NCBI GenBank assembly: GCA_002878065.1
Contig: PNIN01000019.1
Location: 1 to 33,867, forward strand
Reading direction: 5' to 3'
DNA: 33,867 bases
Origin: Calditerrivibrio nitroreducens
GTDB lineage: Bacteria > Chrysiogenota > Deferribacteres > Deferribacterales > Calditerrivibrionaceae
Positions 15,798-25,220 of the stretch are shown here, in pieces. Made by a program: the position numbers and the translations under genes. Position 1 is the stretch's first letter. Each line of letters starts with the position of its first letter. Under the pieces are notes generated by a model that did no database searches, was not told the origin of the DNA, and saw nothing but the letters and a program-made list of their open reading frames with translations.

Positions 15798-17923
15798 CAG
15801 TTCCTATAAACCTCCCTCTGAGTTCCTCCAATCCCTTTTAACTCCAGCAGAATAAATATTACTTTTTCTCTTTTCTTATCGCTGCCTGTTTTTGTTAGGT
15901 CAAGATAATCATCCTGTTTATACAAAAACCCTAAGTTCCAGCATTCCGATTTATATAATATTTTCAGGTAAAATTCCCTTGAATTTAGATCAAAGGGTGA
16001 GAATTTGAAATTATTGTTTGCAGAGCCGAGTTTTTTATAAACTTCAAAATCAAACTTTTCAAACTTTCCCCCAAACTTCAACCCGGCATTTTCATTATCC
16101 CCGGAAGTAATAGCTTTATCGTAAGATTGTGTATATGAAAGATAATAGTTATCATAATTAATCGTAGCTGCTTTTTTGTAGTAATCTATCTTACTGGTAT
16201 AGTAGTTATATTTATTTTCAAGATCAAAAGATAGCCATTTTGCATAGGTGAGATTGAGCTTCGTATGTATAGGTGAAAACTTATCATCATTAAGAGTCTG
16301 ATCATACCCCTGAATTACCTCAAACTTTATGCTAACATTATCACTTCTAAAATAATTGGTCATCGTATATCTATACATCTTCTCCTGGGATATCTGGTCA
16401 TAGTCGATATTGTTGGGAAGTGCCGACTGATCAAGCCTTGGGGTCTGAATATATTCAAAAGTGTTGTATATTGAATGACGGAAAATAGTATAATTTTTGT
16501 AGATTTCATTTAAACTCAACCCATAGCCTATGGAGTAAATATACCTGTTAGCTGAATCCTCATCTGTTTCGATTTTGTGTAATGAGGTTTCCTGAATATC
16601 TGTTTTATTCAACTTATAATCGAAGTTTCTCCAGTATGTGATATACTGAGTGTAAAATGGTGTAAATGTGGCAATTTTGAGATTGAATGGTTTGTAAAGT
16701 TTGACCTTTGTGTTATATCTATCGTAGGAAAATACATTTTTTGTTTTGTTATTTTCACTATAGAAAGTCATACTTTTTTTCTCAACACTATTGTAATCTG
16801 CAAGATAGTCCAGTTTAATATAACGTAGATCTATCCCATATTTCTCCGCCTGGATATTTGGCTTTTGATAAAGGTTGTCTTTACGATAATTATCAGTATA
16901 ATCGTAATACTGCATACTATCTTTATATCTTATTGACAAATCTGAATATTTTGTATAATAATTGAGTCTGAGCTCCGCAATATATTCATTCTTATCTGGA
17001 TCCATTCCCGGAAGCTTATCCACCATGTTGTAATCTTTGAAATCCCTTTTATATCTAAAATCGGATACATAATTTATGTTAAATTTAAACTCAAGATTAT
17101 CAGCAATAAATCTATTCCCTACGCCGTATAAACGCCACCTTGAGCTTTTATCTGCTTCAGAATCCCTATCATCGATAAATTCTCCGATAAGATGTATATT
17201 CTCCTTTTTACTTACTGCATAACGAAATTCATTTAAAATCATTGCTCCATTATTGGTAAAAAGATTTACCCCCGTGGTCATATCTTTGTCCACGTCCATT
17301 GCCCAGAAATACTTTGGTGTTATAAAGAGCCCTTTGGTACTGCTGAATCCAAATTGCGGCACGAGAAAGCCACTTTCCCTATCCTTTTTTATCGGCCAGA
17401 CAAAATAGGGAAAATAAGCCACAGGAACATTTTTTAAATTGCCAAAGGAATGTTTGGCTCTAAAATACTGACCTAAATCGATTCTTGCCTTATTGGCGGA
17501 AAATGACCAATCCGGAACATCTCCAGAGCAGGCGGATATTGTGGCATTATCCAGCAGAAAGGTATTCCCTTCAAGCTTTTCAAGCTTATCCGCACTGAAA
17601 TAGCTCCAGGGGGCATAAAACCCCTTCCCTTTTTCAAAATATCCACTCTTATTATCCAGATTTATCCGGGCAAAACTTCCCCTTATGATATTTTCTTTAT
17701 CTTTGTAAACGACATTTCCAGATAACTCCACAACATTTATATTTTTAAAGTATGTGGCATTGTCGGATGTTACAACCATATCACTGTATAGTATAAGCAC
17801 AGAACCTTCCGCATACGTGGTATTATCTATGGTGTAAATTTTATCTGACTCTATTGTAACCTTTTCCGCAAAGGATAAAACAGTTTGTAAAAGCAGAATT
17901 AAACACAGAAAAAATCTAACCAC
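15797..17923 (-). CDS. lptD: LPS assembly outer-membrane protein LptD
   Basis: 708 aa with a GTG start and an AAAGGGG ribosome site. Signal peptide 1-19. The N-terminal OstA/LptA-like beta-jellyroll spans about 20-150, followed by the LptD hallmark SGFLVPQFGFSSTKG (184-198). The rest is a Tyr-rich barrel to the C-terminus. It inserts lipopolysaccharide into the outer leaflet together with LptE (not seen here). The mature protein has only two cysteines, C132 and C661, in the jellyroll/linker and the barrel end. In E. coli two interdomain disulfides are formed from four. The gene overlaps folC by 8 bases. Confidence 0.93.
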   Translation of the reverse strand: MVRFFLCLILLLQTVLSFAEKVTIESDKIYTIDNTTYAEGSVLILYSDMVVTSDNATYFKNINVVELSGNVVYKDKENIIRGSFARINLDNKSGYFEKGKGFYAPWSYFSADKLEKLEGNTFLLDNATISACSGDVPDWSFSANKARIDLGQYFRAKHSFGNLKNVPVAYFPYFVWPIKKDRESGFLVPQFGFSSTKGLFITPKYFWAMDVDKDMTTGVNLFTNNGAMILNEFRYAVSKKENIHLIGEFIDDRDSEADKSSRWRLYGVGNRFIADNLEFKFNINYVSDFRYKRDFKDYNMVDKLPGMDPDKNEYIAELRLNYYTKYSDLSIRYKDSMQYYDYTDNYRKDNLYQKPNIQAEKYGIDLRYIKLDYLADYNSVEKKSMTFYSENNKTKNVFSYDRYNTKVKLYKPFNLKIATFTPFYTQYITYWRNFDYKLNKTDIQETSLHKIETDEDSANRYIYSIGYGLSLNEIYKNYTIFRHSIYNTFEYIQTPRLDQSALPNNIDYDQISQEKMYRYTMTNYFRSDNVSIKFEVIQGYDQTLNDDKFSPIHTKLNLTYAKWLSFDLENKYNYYTSKIDYYKKAATINYDNYYLSYTQSYDKAITSGDNENAGLKFGGKFEKFDFEVYKKLGSANNNFKFSPFDLNSREFYLKILYKSECWNLGFLYKQDDYLDLTKTGSDKKREKVIFILLELKGIGGTQREVYRN

Positions 17924-19034
17924 AAAACCCCTTTACATATTTTCTTAAGTAACCACATAGATAAAACGAACCGATTATTATTATATCAGATTTACCAGAA
18001 ATGTAAATTGATTTATCCACCGCATCCATTGGATTTTTTATCTTTAATACCTTATCGGCTTTCACACTTTCTATATATATAGTTCTACCATTATTCGGTA
18101 TCTCTGTGAGGATTATATTTTTAAATTTTACTTTCAGTATGTTAATCATTTTTTCAAAAGGTCTATCTTTTGTACAGGAAAAAATTACAGTATCTGAATC
18201 GAAGTTTGAAATGGTATTAATAAGTCCTGAGGGGTTGTGGGAACCATCCAATATAAATCGCCCTATACGCTCCAGCCGACATGGAGGAAGCTTATAATCG
18301 TCATAAGGGATATCTCTATTAACTAAATACGAAACAACACTTTTGGCAAGATTAAAATTATAGGAATAAGGCTTCGGCAAAGAAGATCCACCATCCTCCG
18401 TCTGGACAGAAATGATTCTTTTATCATCCAACTTTTTAAATATATATTCCATCAAGAATTCAGGGTTTTTTCCCACAAAAACAGGATCGTTGTCCTTAAC
18501 GATTGCAAGTTTTTCATCCGTAATATGATAAATATTCTTACCTAAAAAATCTGAGTGATCCTGAGAAATGGATGTAATTACCGGAATCTTTTCATCCACA
18601 ATATTCGTGGCATCAAGCCTTCCCCCCATACCTGTTTCCAGAATGGTAAAGTCTGGATTAAAATCGTCAAATACTTTAAATGCTATAAGAGTCAATGCCT
18701 CAAAGAAGGTAAGTCTATATTTTGATATCAAAGGTTTCATCGCTTCAAATGTTTTATCAAAAAATTCTTCTTCTATATCGTTAAGGTCAAGCTTTATCCT
18801 TTCGGTTATAGATTCTATATGGGGAGAAGTGTAAAGGGCTGTTTTAAAGTTCTGTTTTTGTAAAATCTGGGCAATAAAAAACGCCGTACTCCCTTTGCCA
18901 TTTGTGCCAGCTATGTGTATGACCTTCCCAAGCCGCTTTAAATCTATGGCTGCATCCAGCACAGCCATCCTTATCCTATCAAGGGAAAAATCGATAGTTT
19001 GAAACTCTTTTGTATAATGGAAAAAATTATCCAT
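17916..19034 (-). CDS. folC: Folylpolyglutamate synthase / dihydrofolate synthase
   Basis: A 372-aa Mur-ligase-family enzyme that adds glutamate to dihydropteroate or folates. The P-loop GTNGKGS is at 43-49. YTSPHIES..ERI (68-80) and ETGMGGRLDATN (133-144) are the family signatures, with ISQDHSDFLG (156-165) following. The C-terminal domain has RLERIGRFILDGSHNPSG. It is shorter than the usual 420-430 aa, mainly between the central and C-terminal domains. Both domains and all motifs remain, so I read it as compact, not broken. No ribosome site is obvious at the ATG. It is followed by lptD with an 8-base overlap. Confidence 0.93.
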   Translation of the reverse strand: MDNFFHYTKEFQTIDFSLDRIRMAVLDAAIDLKRLGKVIHIAGTNGKGSTAFFIAQILQKQNFKTALYTSPHIESITERIKLDLNDIEEEFFDKTFEAMKPLISKYRLTFFEALTLIAFKVFDDFNPDFTILETGMGGRLDATNIVDEKIPVITSISQDHSDFLGKNIYHITDEKLAIVKDNDPVFVGKNPEFLMEYIFKKLDDKRIISVQTEDGGSSLPKPYSYNFNLAKSVVSYLVNRDIPYDDYKLPPCRLERIGRFILDGSHNPSGLINTISNFDSDTVIFSCTKDRPFEKMINILKVKFKNIILTEIPNNGRTIYIESVKADKVLKIKNPMDAVDKSIYISGKSDIIIIGSFYLCGYLRKYVKGFCG

Positions 19035-19061
19035 AAATGGTAAAGGATATTTTAGTGCAAA

Positions 19062-19907
19062 TTATCCAAAAAATTGTAGTAGTTTATAGATAGTATCCTT
19101 CCATTCTTTTCTATGAAGCACCATATCCACCATACCGTGTTGTAACAGGAATTCGGCAGTCTGAAACCCTTCCGGAAGTTTCTGCCGTATAGTCTGCTCG
19201 ATAACCCTTGGCCCGGCAAAACCTATCAGTGCTCCTGGTTCGGCTATATGTACATCCCCCAGCATGGCAAAACTTGCCGTAACCCCACCAGTGGTTGGAT
19301 CGGTAAGGATAGAGATATGGGCAAGCCCTTCGTTTGACAGTTTTTTTAGAGCTGCAGAAGTCTTTGCCATCTGCATAAGGGAAAGGATACTCTCCTGCAT
19401 TCTGGCGCCACCTGAACAACTTATCGTAATTACATGGTTTTTATTTGCTATTGCAGATTCTATAAGTCTTGTGATCTTCTCCCCAACAACGCTCCCCATA
19501 CTACCACCCAGAAAGGAAAACTCAAAAGCCCCTATATGGACAGTCTTTTTGTATACTGTACCATATCCAGAAATAAAAGCCTCGTTTAAGGAGGTTTTCT
19601 TTACGGTATCCCTTATCCTATCTATATACTTTTTAGTATCCTTAAACTGGAGAGGATCCAGAGATTTTAGATTGGCATCTATTTCCACGAAAGATCCCGC
19701 ATCTATTATCATATTTATTTTATCCATAGCCCCCACTTTGAAATGATAACCACAGGCGGGGCAGGTATGAAAATTATTTATTATATCATCTTTGTAGCTT
19801 ACTTCACCACATTTATCACACTTTACCCATATATCTTTCTGAATCTCTTTCCTTTTACCTACTGTAACCTTTTGTATTTTTTCCAGCAAAAAACTTCTTA
19901 GTCCCAT
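19062..19907 (-). CDS. accD: Acetyl-CoA carboxylase carboxyltransferase subunit beta
   Basis: 281 aa from the ATG at 19907, preceded by TTGGAGG. An upstream in-frame TTG at 19913 overlaps that region and is not the start. The N-terminal zinc ribbon has C30/C33 and C49/C52 (VKCDKCG, HTCPACG). The crotonase-like carboxyltransferase core shows [10 protein letters not shown] and [16 protein letters not shown]. It transfers the carboxyl group from biotin to acetyl-CoA with AccA, which is not in the window. The accD-folC pairing is common in bacteria. It is the first gene of the minus-strand run. Confidence 0.96.
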   Translation of the reverse strand: MGLRSFLLEKIQKVTVGKRKEIQKDIWVKCDKCGEVSYKDDIINNFHTCPACGYHFKVGAMDKINMIIDAGSFVEIDANLKSLDPLQFKDTKKYIDRIRDTVKKTSLNEAFISGYGTVYKKTVHIGAFEFSFLGGSMGSVVGEKITRLIESAIANKNHVITISCSGGARMQESILSLMQMAKTSAALKKLSNEGLAHISILTDPTTGGVTASFAMLGDVHIAEPGALIGFAGPRVIEQTIRQKLPEGFQTAEFLLQHGMVDMVLHRKEWKDTIYKLLQFFG

Positions 19908-19962
19908 ACACAACCTCCAAATATGTTAATTCAAAAATCTGCTTGCATTTTACACTAATTAA

Positions 19963-19978
19963 AGTATTATGCAATACT
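19963..19978. promoter_or_regulatory. Short perfect dyad between accD and the TSUP gene
   Basis: AGTATT (19963-19968) ATGC AATACT (19973-19978), a 6-bp inverted repeat with a 4-base centre, in the 139-base divergent spacer. On the minus strand it overlaps a TTGCAT that could serve as an accD -35. It could be an operator, or chance in AT-rich DNA. Confidence 0.35.
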
Positions 19979-20046
19979 ATTTTTTAAATCTAAATTAACA
20001 AAAATAGGTATCTGTCTATTAAATATATTTTCTTCACGGAGTTGAT

Positions 20047-20781
20047 ATGTTTAAAATGGTTATGCTCTTCTTGGTTGGGACACTTACAGGGTTTATAAAC
20101 GTGTTAGGTGGAGGGGGATCTTTTCTGACACTTCCCCTCTTGATATTCTTCGGCCTACCAGCCACCGTGGCAAATGGAACAAACCGGATAGGAATCCTCT
20201 TACAGAACATTTCCGCCATTATAAAATATATATCCGCAGGACATTTCCCAGTAAAATTTGCACTTCTCATTTCGATTCCCGTCGTCATGGGCAGTATCAC
20301 AGGGGCAAAAGTAGCTGTAATGATCAGTGACAAAAGCTTTACCAAATACCTTGCCATCTTTATGTTTGCCATTACAATACTTACCATTTTCAATCCCACA
20401 AAAACCATCAAGATACAAAACAGATATCTCTATTCTGTATTATCTTTTATCATTTTCTTTGTAATAGGTCTTTACGGTGGTTTCATACAGGCGGGTGTAG
20501 GTTTTTTACTTCTGGCAGGTACCACATTACTTGGATACGACCTTGTGAAAGGTAACGCTGTGAAGGTTTTTATAGTGTTTATATTAACTGTTGCGGCCTT
20601 ACCAGTATTTATAACATCTGGAAAAATTGATTATATGATGGGGATCTCTTTAGGTTTAGGAAATATTCTGGGGGGGATAATAGGTGCCAGTTTCAGTATT
20701 AACAAAGGGGCAAAATTTATCCGAAATTTTGTAACGGCATCCATTATATTCTTTTCAATAATACTGCTATTTTCCAAATGA
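20047..20781 (+). CDS. TauE/SafE (TSUP) family membrane transporter
   Basis: A 244-aa polytopic inner-membrane protein with about seven hydrophobic segments. The N-terminal GFINVLGGGGSFLTLPLL (about 15-32) and NGTNRIGILLQ, and the second-repeat motif GLYGGFIQAGVGFLLL, are typical of TSUP permeases. These move sulfite, sulfonates, sulfoacetate or related anions, usually outward. The substrate is not predictable here. The start has a CGGAG site. It overlaps the convergent dedA-like gene by 15 bases. Confidence 0.85.
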   Translation: MFKMVMLFLVGTLTGFINVLGGGGSFLTLPLLIFFGLPATVANGTNRIGILLQNISAIIKYISAGHFPVKFALLISIPVVMGSITGAKVAVMISDKSFTKYLAIFMFAITILTIFNPTKTIKIQNRYLYSVLSFIIFFVIGLYGGFIQAGVGFLLLAGTTLLGYDLVKGNAVKVFIVFILTVAALPVFITSGKIDYMMGISLGLGNILGGIIGASFSINKGAKFIRNFVTASIIFFSIILLFSK

Positions 20782-21342
20782 TCGTTTTTCAGCGGCTTTT
20801 TTTATGTACCTTATTACTAAATAAAAAATTAAACCTGCAGTAGGAAAAGCCACATACCAATGTTTTTTTAAATAATGCAATATAGCTAGTAGATAATCAC
20901 CAAACCAGTAGGCTAATACAATTGTAATCGATGCCCAGATGAATGCACTAATTAAATTTATAATGGCAAACTTCTTCCAGGATAGCTTTGTGGTACCTAT
21001 AGTTATCGGGATGATCGTTCTCAGTCCATACATATACCGCTGGATAAAAATTATATACCAACCATATTTATTGAGCAAAAGGCTTGCCATAGCAAATTTT
21101 CTCCGGTGTCTTGAAAACTTTTTTTGAACGTAATTTCTATTGAATCTACCAATGTAAAAAAATATTTGATCCCCTGTAAATCCCCCTAAACCAGCCACCA
21201 AAATAGCGTAAAATATATTCATATCCCCCGTATACGAAAGGATACCAGCCATAACAAGCCCCAGCTCACCTTCCATGATACTCCAGATAAAAAGTATATA
21301 ATAACCGTAATCCAGTATAAGTCTTAAAAGTATCTCTTCCAT
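20767..21342 (-). CDS. DedA family (VTT domain) membrane protein
   Basis: A 191-aa protein with about five hydrophobic segments. Family features: an early Glu in MEGELGLVMAG, GFTGDQIFFYIGRF (about 54-67), and RYMYGLRTIIPITIG (about 102-116) matching the DedA R-F..G.R pattern. DedA proteins are linked to membrane lipid scrambling/undecaprenyl-phosphate recycling and proton balance. An AAGGAAG site precedes the ATG. It is a single gene with its own extended -10 promoter. Confidence 0.85.
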   Translation of the reverse strand: MEEILLRLILDYGYYILFIWSIMEGELGLVMAGILSYTGDMNIFYAILVAGLGGFTGDQIFFYIGRFNRNYVQKKFSRHRRKFAMASLLLNKYGWYIIFIQRYMYGLRTIIPITIGTTKLSWKKFAIINLISAFIWASITIVLAYWFGDYLLAILHYLKKHWYVAFPTAGLIFYLVIRYIKKAAEKRSFGK

Positions 21343-21373
21343 CAGCTTCCTTAATCGATTTATATTTTCCTCT

Positions 21374-21401
21374 TTTATAGCATATATAAAAAAACTTGCA
21401 A
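21374..21401 (-). promoter_or_regulatory. Promoter of the dedA-like gene
   Basis: On the minus strand, TTGCAA (21396-21401), a 16-base spacer ending in TGC, and TATAAA (21374-21379): an extended -10. The TTGCAA is palindromic and could also serve carA on the plus strand with a weak TAAATT at 21419-21424. Confidence 0.55.
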
Positions 21402-21448
21402 TATCGATTATTATGTAATAAATTAGTTAAAAATTCTGAGGGGAAGTT

Positions 21449-22555
21449 ATGTCTAAAGCTTTTTTAGTATTTGAAGATGGCCTGGTATTAGAAGGGAAAA
21501 GCTTCGGTGCAGATGGAGAATCCACCGGTGAAGTAGTATTTAATACCTCCATGACAGGTTATCAGGAGATTTTGACAGACCCTTCCTATTATGGGCAGAT
21601 GGTGACCATGACCTACCCATTAATAGGGAATTATGGTATAAACGAAGAGGACTTTGAATCTATAAAACCTTTTGTTTCAGCTTTTATAGTAAAAGAATAT
21701 AGCCCCATCTATTCAAACTATAGAGCCACATCATCCTTGGGGGACTTCTTAAAAAAGCATGGTATCATAGGAATTGAAGGGATAGACACCAGAATGGTGG
21801 TTAGACATATCAGAGAAGCTGGTTCAATGAATGCGGTTATATCCACAATTGACAACGATATAGAGAGCTTGAAGCAAAAAGCAAAAAATATCCCATCCAT
21901 CGTTGGACAGGATTTAGTACAGTATGTCACCTGTAGTGAATCTTACGAATGGCTGGAAGGTAGCTGGCAGCTTGATGGATCTTTTTATAAACCTGAGAAG
22001 TATTCTAAGCATGTAGTTGCTTTAGATTTCGGTATCAAAAGAAATATCCTGAGGTATCTTGTGGATGAAGGTTGCAGGGTAACTGTGGTTCCGGCCAAAA
22101 CATCCTTCGAAGTGATTGAAAAACTTAAACCTGATGGGGTATTTATCTCAAATGGGCCAGGGGATCCGGCACCTTTATATTATGCCATCGAAACAGTGGC
22201 AAAAGTGACCGAAAAATATCCATCATTTGGTATATGCCTTGGTAATCAGCTACTTGCATTGGCGCATGGTGGAACCACTTATAAGCTTAAATTTGGTCAT
22301 CATGGTGGTAATCAGCCGGTTAAAGATTTAACCACTGGCAAAGTGGAGATAACCGCCCAGAATCACTGTTTTGCCGTCGATATTCAAAAGATACTCGATA
22401 AATTTGAGATAACACACCTAAACCTAAACGATAACACCGTTGAGGGGATCAAACATAAAACTAAGCCGATATTCGCAGTTCAATATCATCCAGAAAATGG
22501 TCCCGGCCCCCATGATGCAAAATATCTCTTTAAAAGGTTTGTAGAGCTTTTGTAA
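21449..22555 (+). CDS. carA: Carbamoyl-phosphate synthase small subunit
   Basis: 368 aa, normal length. The N-terminal CPSase small-chain domain is at 1-150. The C-terminal class I glutamine amidotransferase has the nucleophile C263 in FGICLGNQ and the partner residues H347 and E349 in QYHPEN. It supplies ammonia from glutamine to CarB for pyrimidine and arginine synthesis. carB is not adjacent; mltG follows after one base. The start has a GAGGGGAAG site. Confidence 0.97.
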   Translation: MSKAFLVFEDGLVLEGKSFGADGESTGEVVFNTSMTGYQEILTDPSYYGQMVTMTYPLIGNYGINEEDFESIKPFVSAFIVKEYSPIYSNYRATSSLGDFLKKHGIIGIEGIDTRMVVRHIREAGSMNAVISTIDNDIESLKQKAKNIPSIVGQDLVQYVTCSESYEWLEGSWQLDGSFYKPEKYSKHVVALDFGIKRNILRYLVDEGCRVTVVPAKTSFEVIEKLKPDGVFISNGPGDPAPLYYAIETVAKVTEKYPSFGICLGNQLLALAHGGTTYKLKFGHHGGNQPVKDLTTGKVEITAQNHCFAVDIQKILDKFEITHLNLNDNTVEGIKHKTKPIFAVQYHPENGPGPHDAKYLFKRFVELL

Positions 22556-22556
22556 T

Positions 22557-23555
22557 ATGTTTTTCAGGGTTGCCACAGCTCTACTTGTACCAATATTTTT
22601 GTTTTCATTTGCTCTCGGCTACTGGATATACAACAACGAACAGTTTTTAAACAACACAAAGATTAACAAAAAAGTCAAGATCGAAAAAAATGAAAGATTC
22701 TCCAGTGTTTACAACAAAATTTTTGAAGGGGTCAAAACCCCCTTTTTATTTGAATACTATTTAAAAAAGGTAAAACGATTCCCGGAAAAGATGCGATTCG
22801 GCTACTACAAAGCTGATAATATAACGATATCCGAATTTTTAAAAAATATAGAAGAAGGAAAAGAATCTGTTTTTAAGATTACCATCCCCGAAGGATTCAC
22901 CATAAATGATATTGCCATAAGATTAAAAGAGAATTCAGACATAGACGTGGACAGATTTCTAATGCTTACCAAAGACAAATATTTTATCCTGAAATTAACC
23001 GGCAACCCTTTTAAAACCCTCGAAGGTTTTTTTTATCCAGACACATATTTTCTTAAAACTGATACCACTGCCGAAACTTTTATAGAGCAGGCGTATATGA
23101 ATTTTAAGTCAAAACTTCCCCCAGATTTTGAGGAAAAAGTAAATGCCCAGGGTCTAACATTTTACGAAGGGATTATTTTAGCATCAATCATACAGAAAGA
23201 GACATTTGTGGAGTCGGAGTATCCTATTATAGCTTCAGTATTCTACAACAGGCTAAGAAAAGGGATGCCACTTCAATCTGACCCAACTATTATATACGGT
23301 CTGGGTGATAAGTTTGATGGTAATTTAAAAAGATCCCACCTAGAGGACGGTAGCAATATTTACAACACATATATGCACAAAGGGTTACCCCCATCCCCCA
23401 TATGCAACCCGTCGATTGGGGCAATAAGAGGGGTAATGGAACCTGCAAAAACGTCTTACATCTATTTTGTTTCCAAAAAAGATGGAACACATATCTTTTC
23501 AATTGACTACCAGACACACTTATCGAATATCAAAAAGTATCAGCTTTCAAGATAA
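22557..23555 (+). CDS. mltG: Endolytic murein transglycosylase MltG
   Basis: 332 aa. One N-terminal membrane segment (about 4-25), a LysM-like region (about 40-115) and the YceG catalytic domain. The catalytic Glu is E215 in ASIIQKET (209-216), followed by YNRL and LQSDPTIIYGLG (239-250), all diagnostic. It cuts nascent glycan strands at the inner membrane and sets their length. It begins one base after the carA stop, so translation is probably coupled. Confidence 0.95.
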   Translation: MFFRVATALLVPIFLFSFALGYWIYNNEQFLNNTKINKKVKIEKNERFSSVYNKIFEGVKTPFLFEYYLKKVKRFPEKMRFGYYKADNITISEFLKNIEEGKESVFKITIPEGFTINDIAIRLKENSDIDVDRFLMLTKDKYFILKLTGNPFKTLEGFFYPDTYFLKTDTTAETFIEQAYMNFKSKLPPDFEEKVNAQGLTFYEGIILASIIQKETFVESEYPIIASVFYNRLRKGMPLQSDPTIIYGLGDKFDGNLKRSHLEDGSNIYNTYMHKGLPPSPICNPSIGAIRGVMEPAKTSYIYFVSKKDGTHIFSIDYQTHLSNIKKYQLSR

Positions 23556-23573
23556 AACTTTTCGGAGGTGGAT

Positions 23574-24329
23574 ATGAAGCTTTGCAGATTCTCATCAGGT
23601 AAAGAAGAAAAGAAAGGTATTCTGGAAAATGGGAAGATTAAAGAGGTTATCGGATCATTTTTCACCGGCTTTACCGTAACCACAAATGAATATGATCCGG
23701 ATAAAGTTAAGCTTTTACCTCCTGTCTTACCATCAAAAGTGGTCTGTGTGGGTAGAAATTATGCTGAACATGCTAAAGAACTTGGCAACGAAGTGCCTGA
23801 AGAGCCTCTGATTTTCTTAAAACCATCCACAGCTGTTATAGGCCCTGAAGATGGTATAATCTATCCTTCCGCCAGCCATGAGGTACATTTTGAGGCGGAA
23901 CTGGGAGTTGTAATTGGTAAAAGGTGTAAAGCTGTAACACCTGACCAGGCAAAAAATTATATTTTAGGTTTTACATGTGTAAACGATGTAACCGCCCGAG
24001 ATATACAGAAAAAGGAAAATAAATTTACCCGCGCCAAGTCGTTTGACACCTTCTGCCCCATAGGCCCTGTTATTCAAACGGAGCTAAACCCCCTAAGTGT
24101 GGAGGTGGTAAGTAGACTTAATGGAATTATCAAGCAAAACGGTAATACAAAAAATATGATTCATAATGTATATCAACTTATAAGCTTTATATCAAATGTA
24201 ATGACTCTTTTACCTGGTGATGTAATTGCCACAGGCACCCCATCCGGCGTTGGACCTATGAATGTTGGGGATACAATAGAAGTGGAAGTGGACGGGATAG
24301 GTATATTAAAAAACTATGTCAAACAGTGA
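23574..24329 (+). CDS. Fumarylacetoacetate hydrolase (FAH) family protein
   Basis: 251 aa from the ATG at 23574. A GTG at 23568 overlaps the GGAGG site (23564-23568) and is not the start. The N-terminal small domain is followed by the FAH fold: VGRNYAEHAKELGNE, PSTAVIGP, metal-binding HFEAELGVVIG, NDVTARD and ATGTPSGVGP. Relatives act as acylpyruvases, oxaloacetate decarboxylases/tautomerases or catabolic hydrolases. No aromatic degradation genes are near, so a housekeeping metabolite-repair role such as oxaloacetate tautomerase is plausible (inference). Confidence 0.9.
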   Translation: MKLCRFSSGKEEKKGILENGKIKEVIGSFFTGFTVTTNEYDPDKVKLLPPVLPSKVVCVGRNYAEHAKELGNEVPEEPLIFLKPSTAVIGPEDGIIYPSASHEVHFEAELGVVIGKRCKAVTPDQAKNYILGFTCVNDVTARDIQKKENKFTRAKSFDTFCPIGPVIQTELNPLSVEVVSRLNGIIKQNGNTKNMIHNVYQLISFISNVMTLLPGDVIATGTPSGVGPMNVGDTIEVEVDGIGILKNYVKQ

Positions 24330-24561
24330 GATAAAATGTCATATGTGTGGCGCCTGCTGTATAGCCTACGATATATCCACGTTGAATAAACCCGCAGGCA
24401 CCCCCTGCCCACACCTGCTGCCCAATGGAAGATGCGGAGATTATGAACACAGACCTCAGGTATGTAGATCTTTTAAGCCTGATGAAATATGTGAATTGAT
24501 ATCGACATGCACATTGGAAGAGAAGATACATATTATACATAAAATTTATGGCTTAAAATGA
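24316..24561 (+). CDS. YkgJ-type cysteine-cluster protein
   Basis: 81 aa, of which eight are cysteines: CHMCGACC at 8-15, then CPHL, GRCGDYEHRPQVCRSF, a late EIC and TC. This is the Zn/Fe-chelating CxxCGxCC pattern of the YkgJ/UPF0153 family, here in a very short version. It overlaps the FAH gene by 14 bases and coaE by 4 bases (ATGA), with only a weak ribosome site, so it is coupled to its neighbours. The function is unknown; metal binding is likely. Confidence 0.8.
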   Translation: MSNSEIKCHMCGACCIAYDISTLNKPAGTPCPHLLPNGRCGDYEHRPQVCRSFKPDEICELISTCTLEEKIHIIHKIYGLK

Positions 24562-25220
24562 AAAAGATACGTTACCTTGGTCTCACCGGTGGCATTGCTT
24601 CTGGTAAAAGCACAGTCGGGAGACTTTTTGAGAAATTGGGTGCATTTGTGATCGATGCCGATGAGATAAGTAGAGCTGTAATGAAAAAAGGTGGTTCTGC
24701 TTATAACGATATAATAGATCACTTTGGAGAATCGATCCTTGAAAAAGATGGGGAAATAGATAGAAAAAAACTCAAAGAGATCGTCTTCAATAATCCGGAT
24801 AAAAAGAAGAAGCTGGAGGAGATCACACACCCAAAAATACTTCAATACGAAAAAGAACTCGTTTCAAACTTTAAAAGCAAAAATGACAAAGATCTCATAA
24901 TCACTCAGGCTGCTTTAATAGTGGAAAAGGGAACTTACACACGATTTGACGCAGTAATATTAATCTATGTGGATAAAAAAACACAACTTGAGAGGCTTCT
25001 AAAAAGGGACGGCATAGATGAAACCCTTGCCAAAAAAATCATAGACTCCCAGATGAGCTTTGACGAAAAAATGAAATATGCCACCTTTGTAATCGACAAT
25101 TCCGGTACGATTGAAAACACTGAACGGGAGGTCAGAAGGGTTTTCGAACTCATTAATAAGCTTAACTACTGTGCAAGACATCAGAAAGCGTATGATATTA
25201 ATTTCACAGGGGCACAATAA
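24558..25220 (+). CDS. coaE: Dephospho-CoA kinase
   Basis: 220 aa. The P-loop GGIASGKST is at 11-19, then FVIDADEISR with the catalytic Asp. A lid region carries RLLKRDGID, and DSQMSFDEKMKYATFVIDN is typical of CoaE. It catalyses the last step of CoA synthesis. After the usual end (VRRVFELI) it has about 25 further residues, including NYCARHQKAYDINF, which I cannot match to the family. The ATG overlaps the preceding stop (ATGA). The stop overlaps the next start (TAATG). Confidence 0.94.
   Translation: MKKIRYLGLTGGIASGKSTVGRLFEKLGAFVIDADEISRAVMKKGGSAYNDIIDHFGESILEKDGEIDRKKLKEIVFNNPDKKKKLEEITHPKILQYEKELVSNFKSKNDKDLIITQAALIVEKGTYTRFDAVILIYVDKKTQLERLLKRDGIDETLAKKIIDSQMSFDEKMKYATFVIDNSGTIENTEREVRRVFELINKLNYCARHQKAYDINFTGAQ

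Noticed and set aside
17916..19034. folC as a truncated pseudogene because of its 372-aa length
   Set aside because: All family motifs in both domains are intact and the frame is unbroken.
19908..19913. TTG as the accD start
   Set aside because: The ATG at 19907 has the GGAGG site at proper spacing; the TTG is too close to it.
21353..21409. AATCGAT and ATCGATT as an operator pair between the dedA-like gene and carA
   Set aside because: Two 7-base arms 43 bases apart, built on the common palindrome ATCGAT, are easily explained by chance.
23568..23570. GTG as the start of the FAH-family gene
   Set aside because: It overlaps the GGAGG ribosome site that serves the ATG at 23574.
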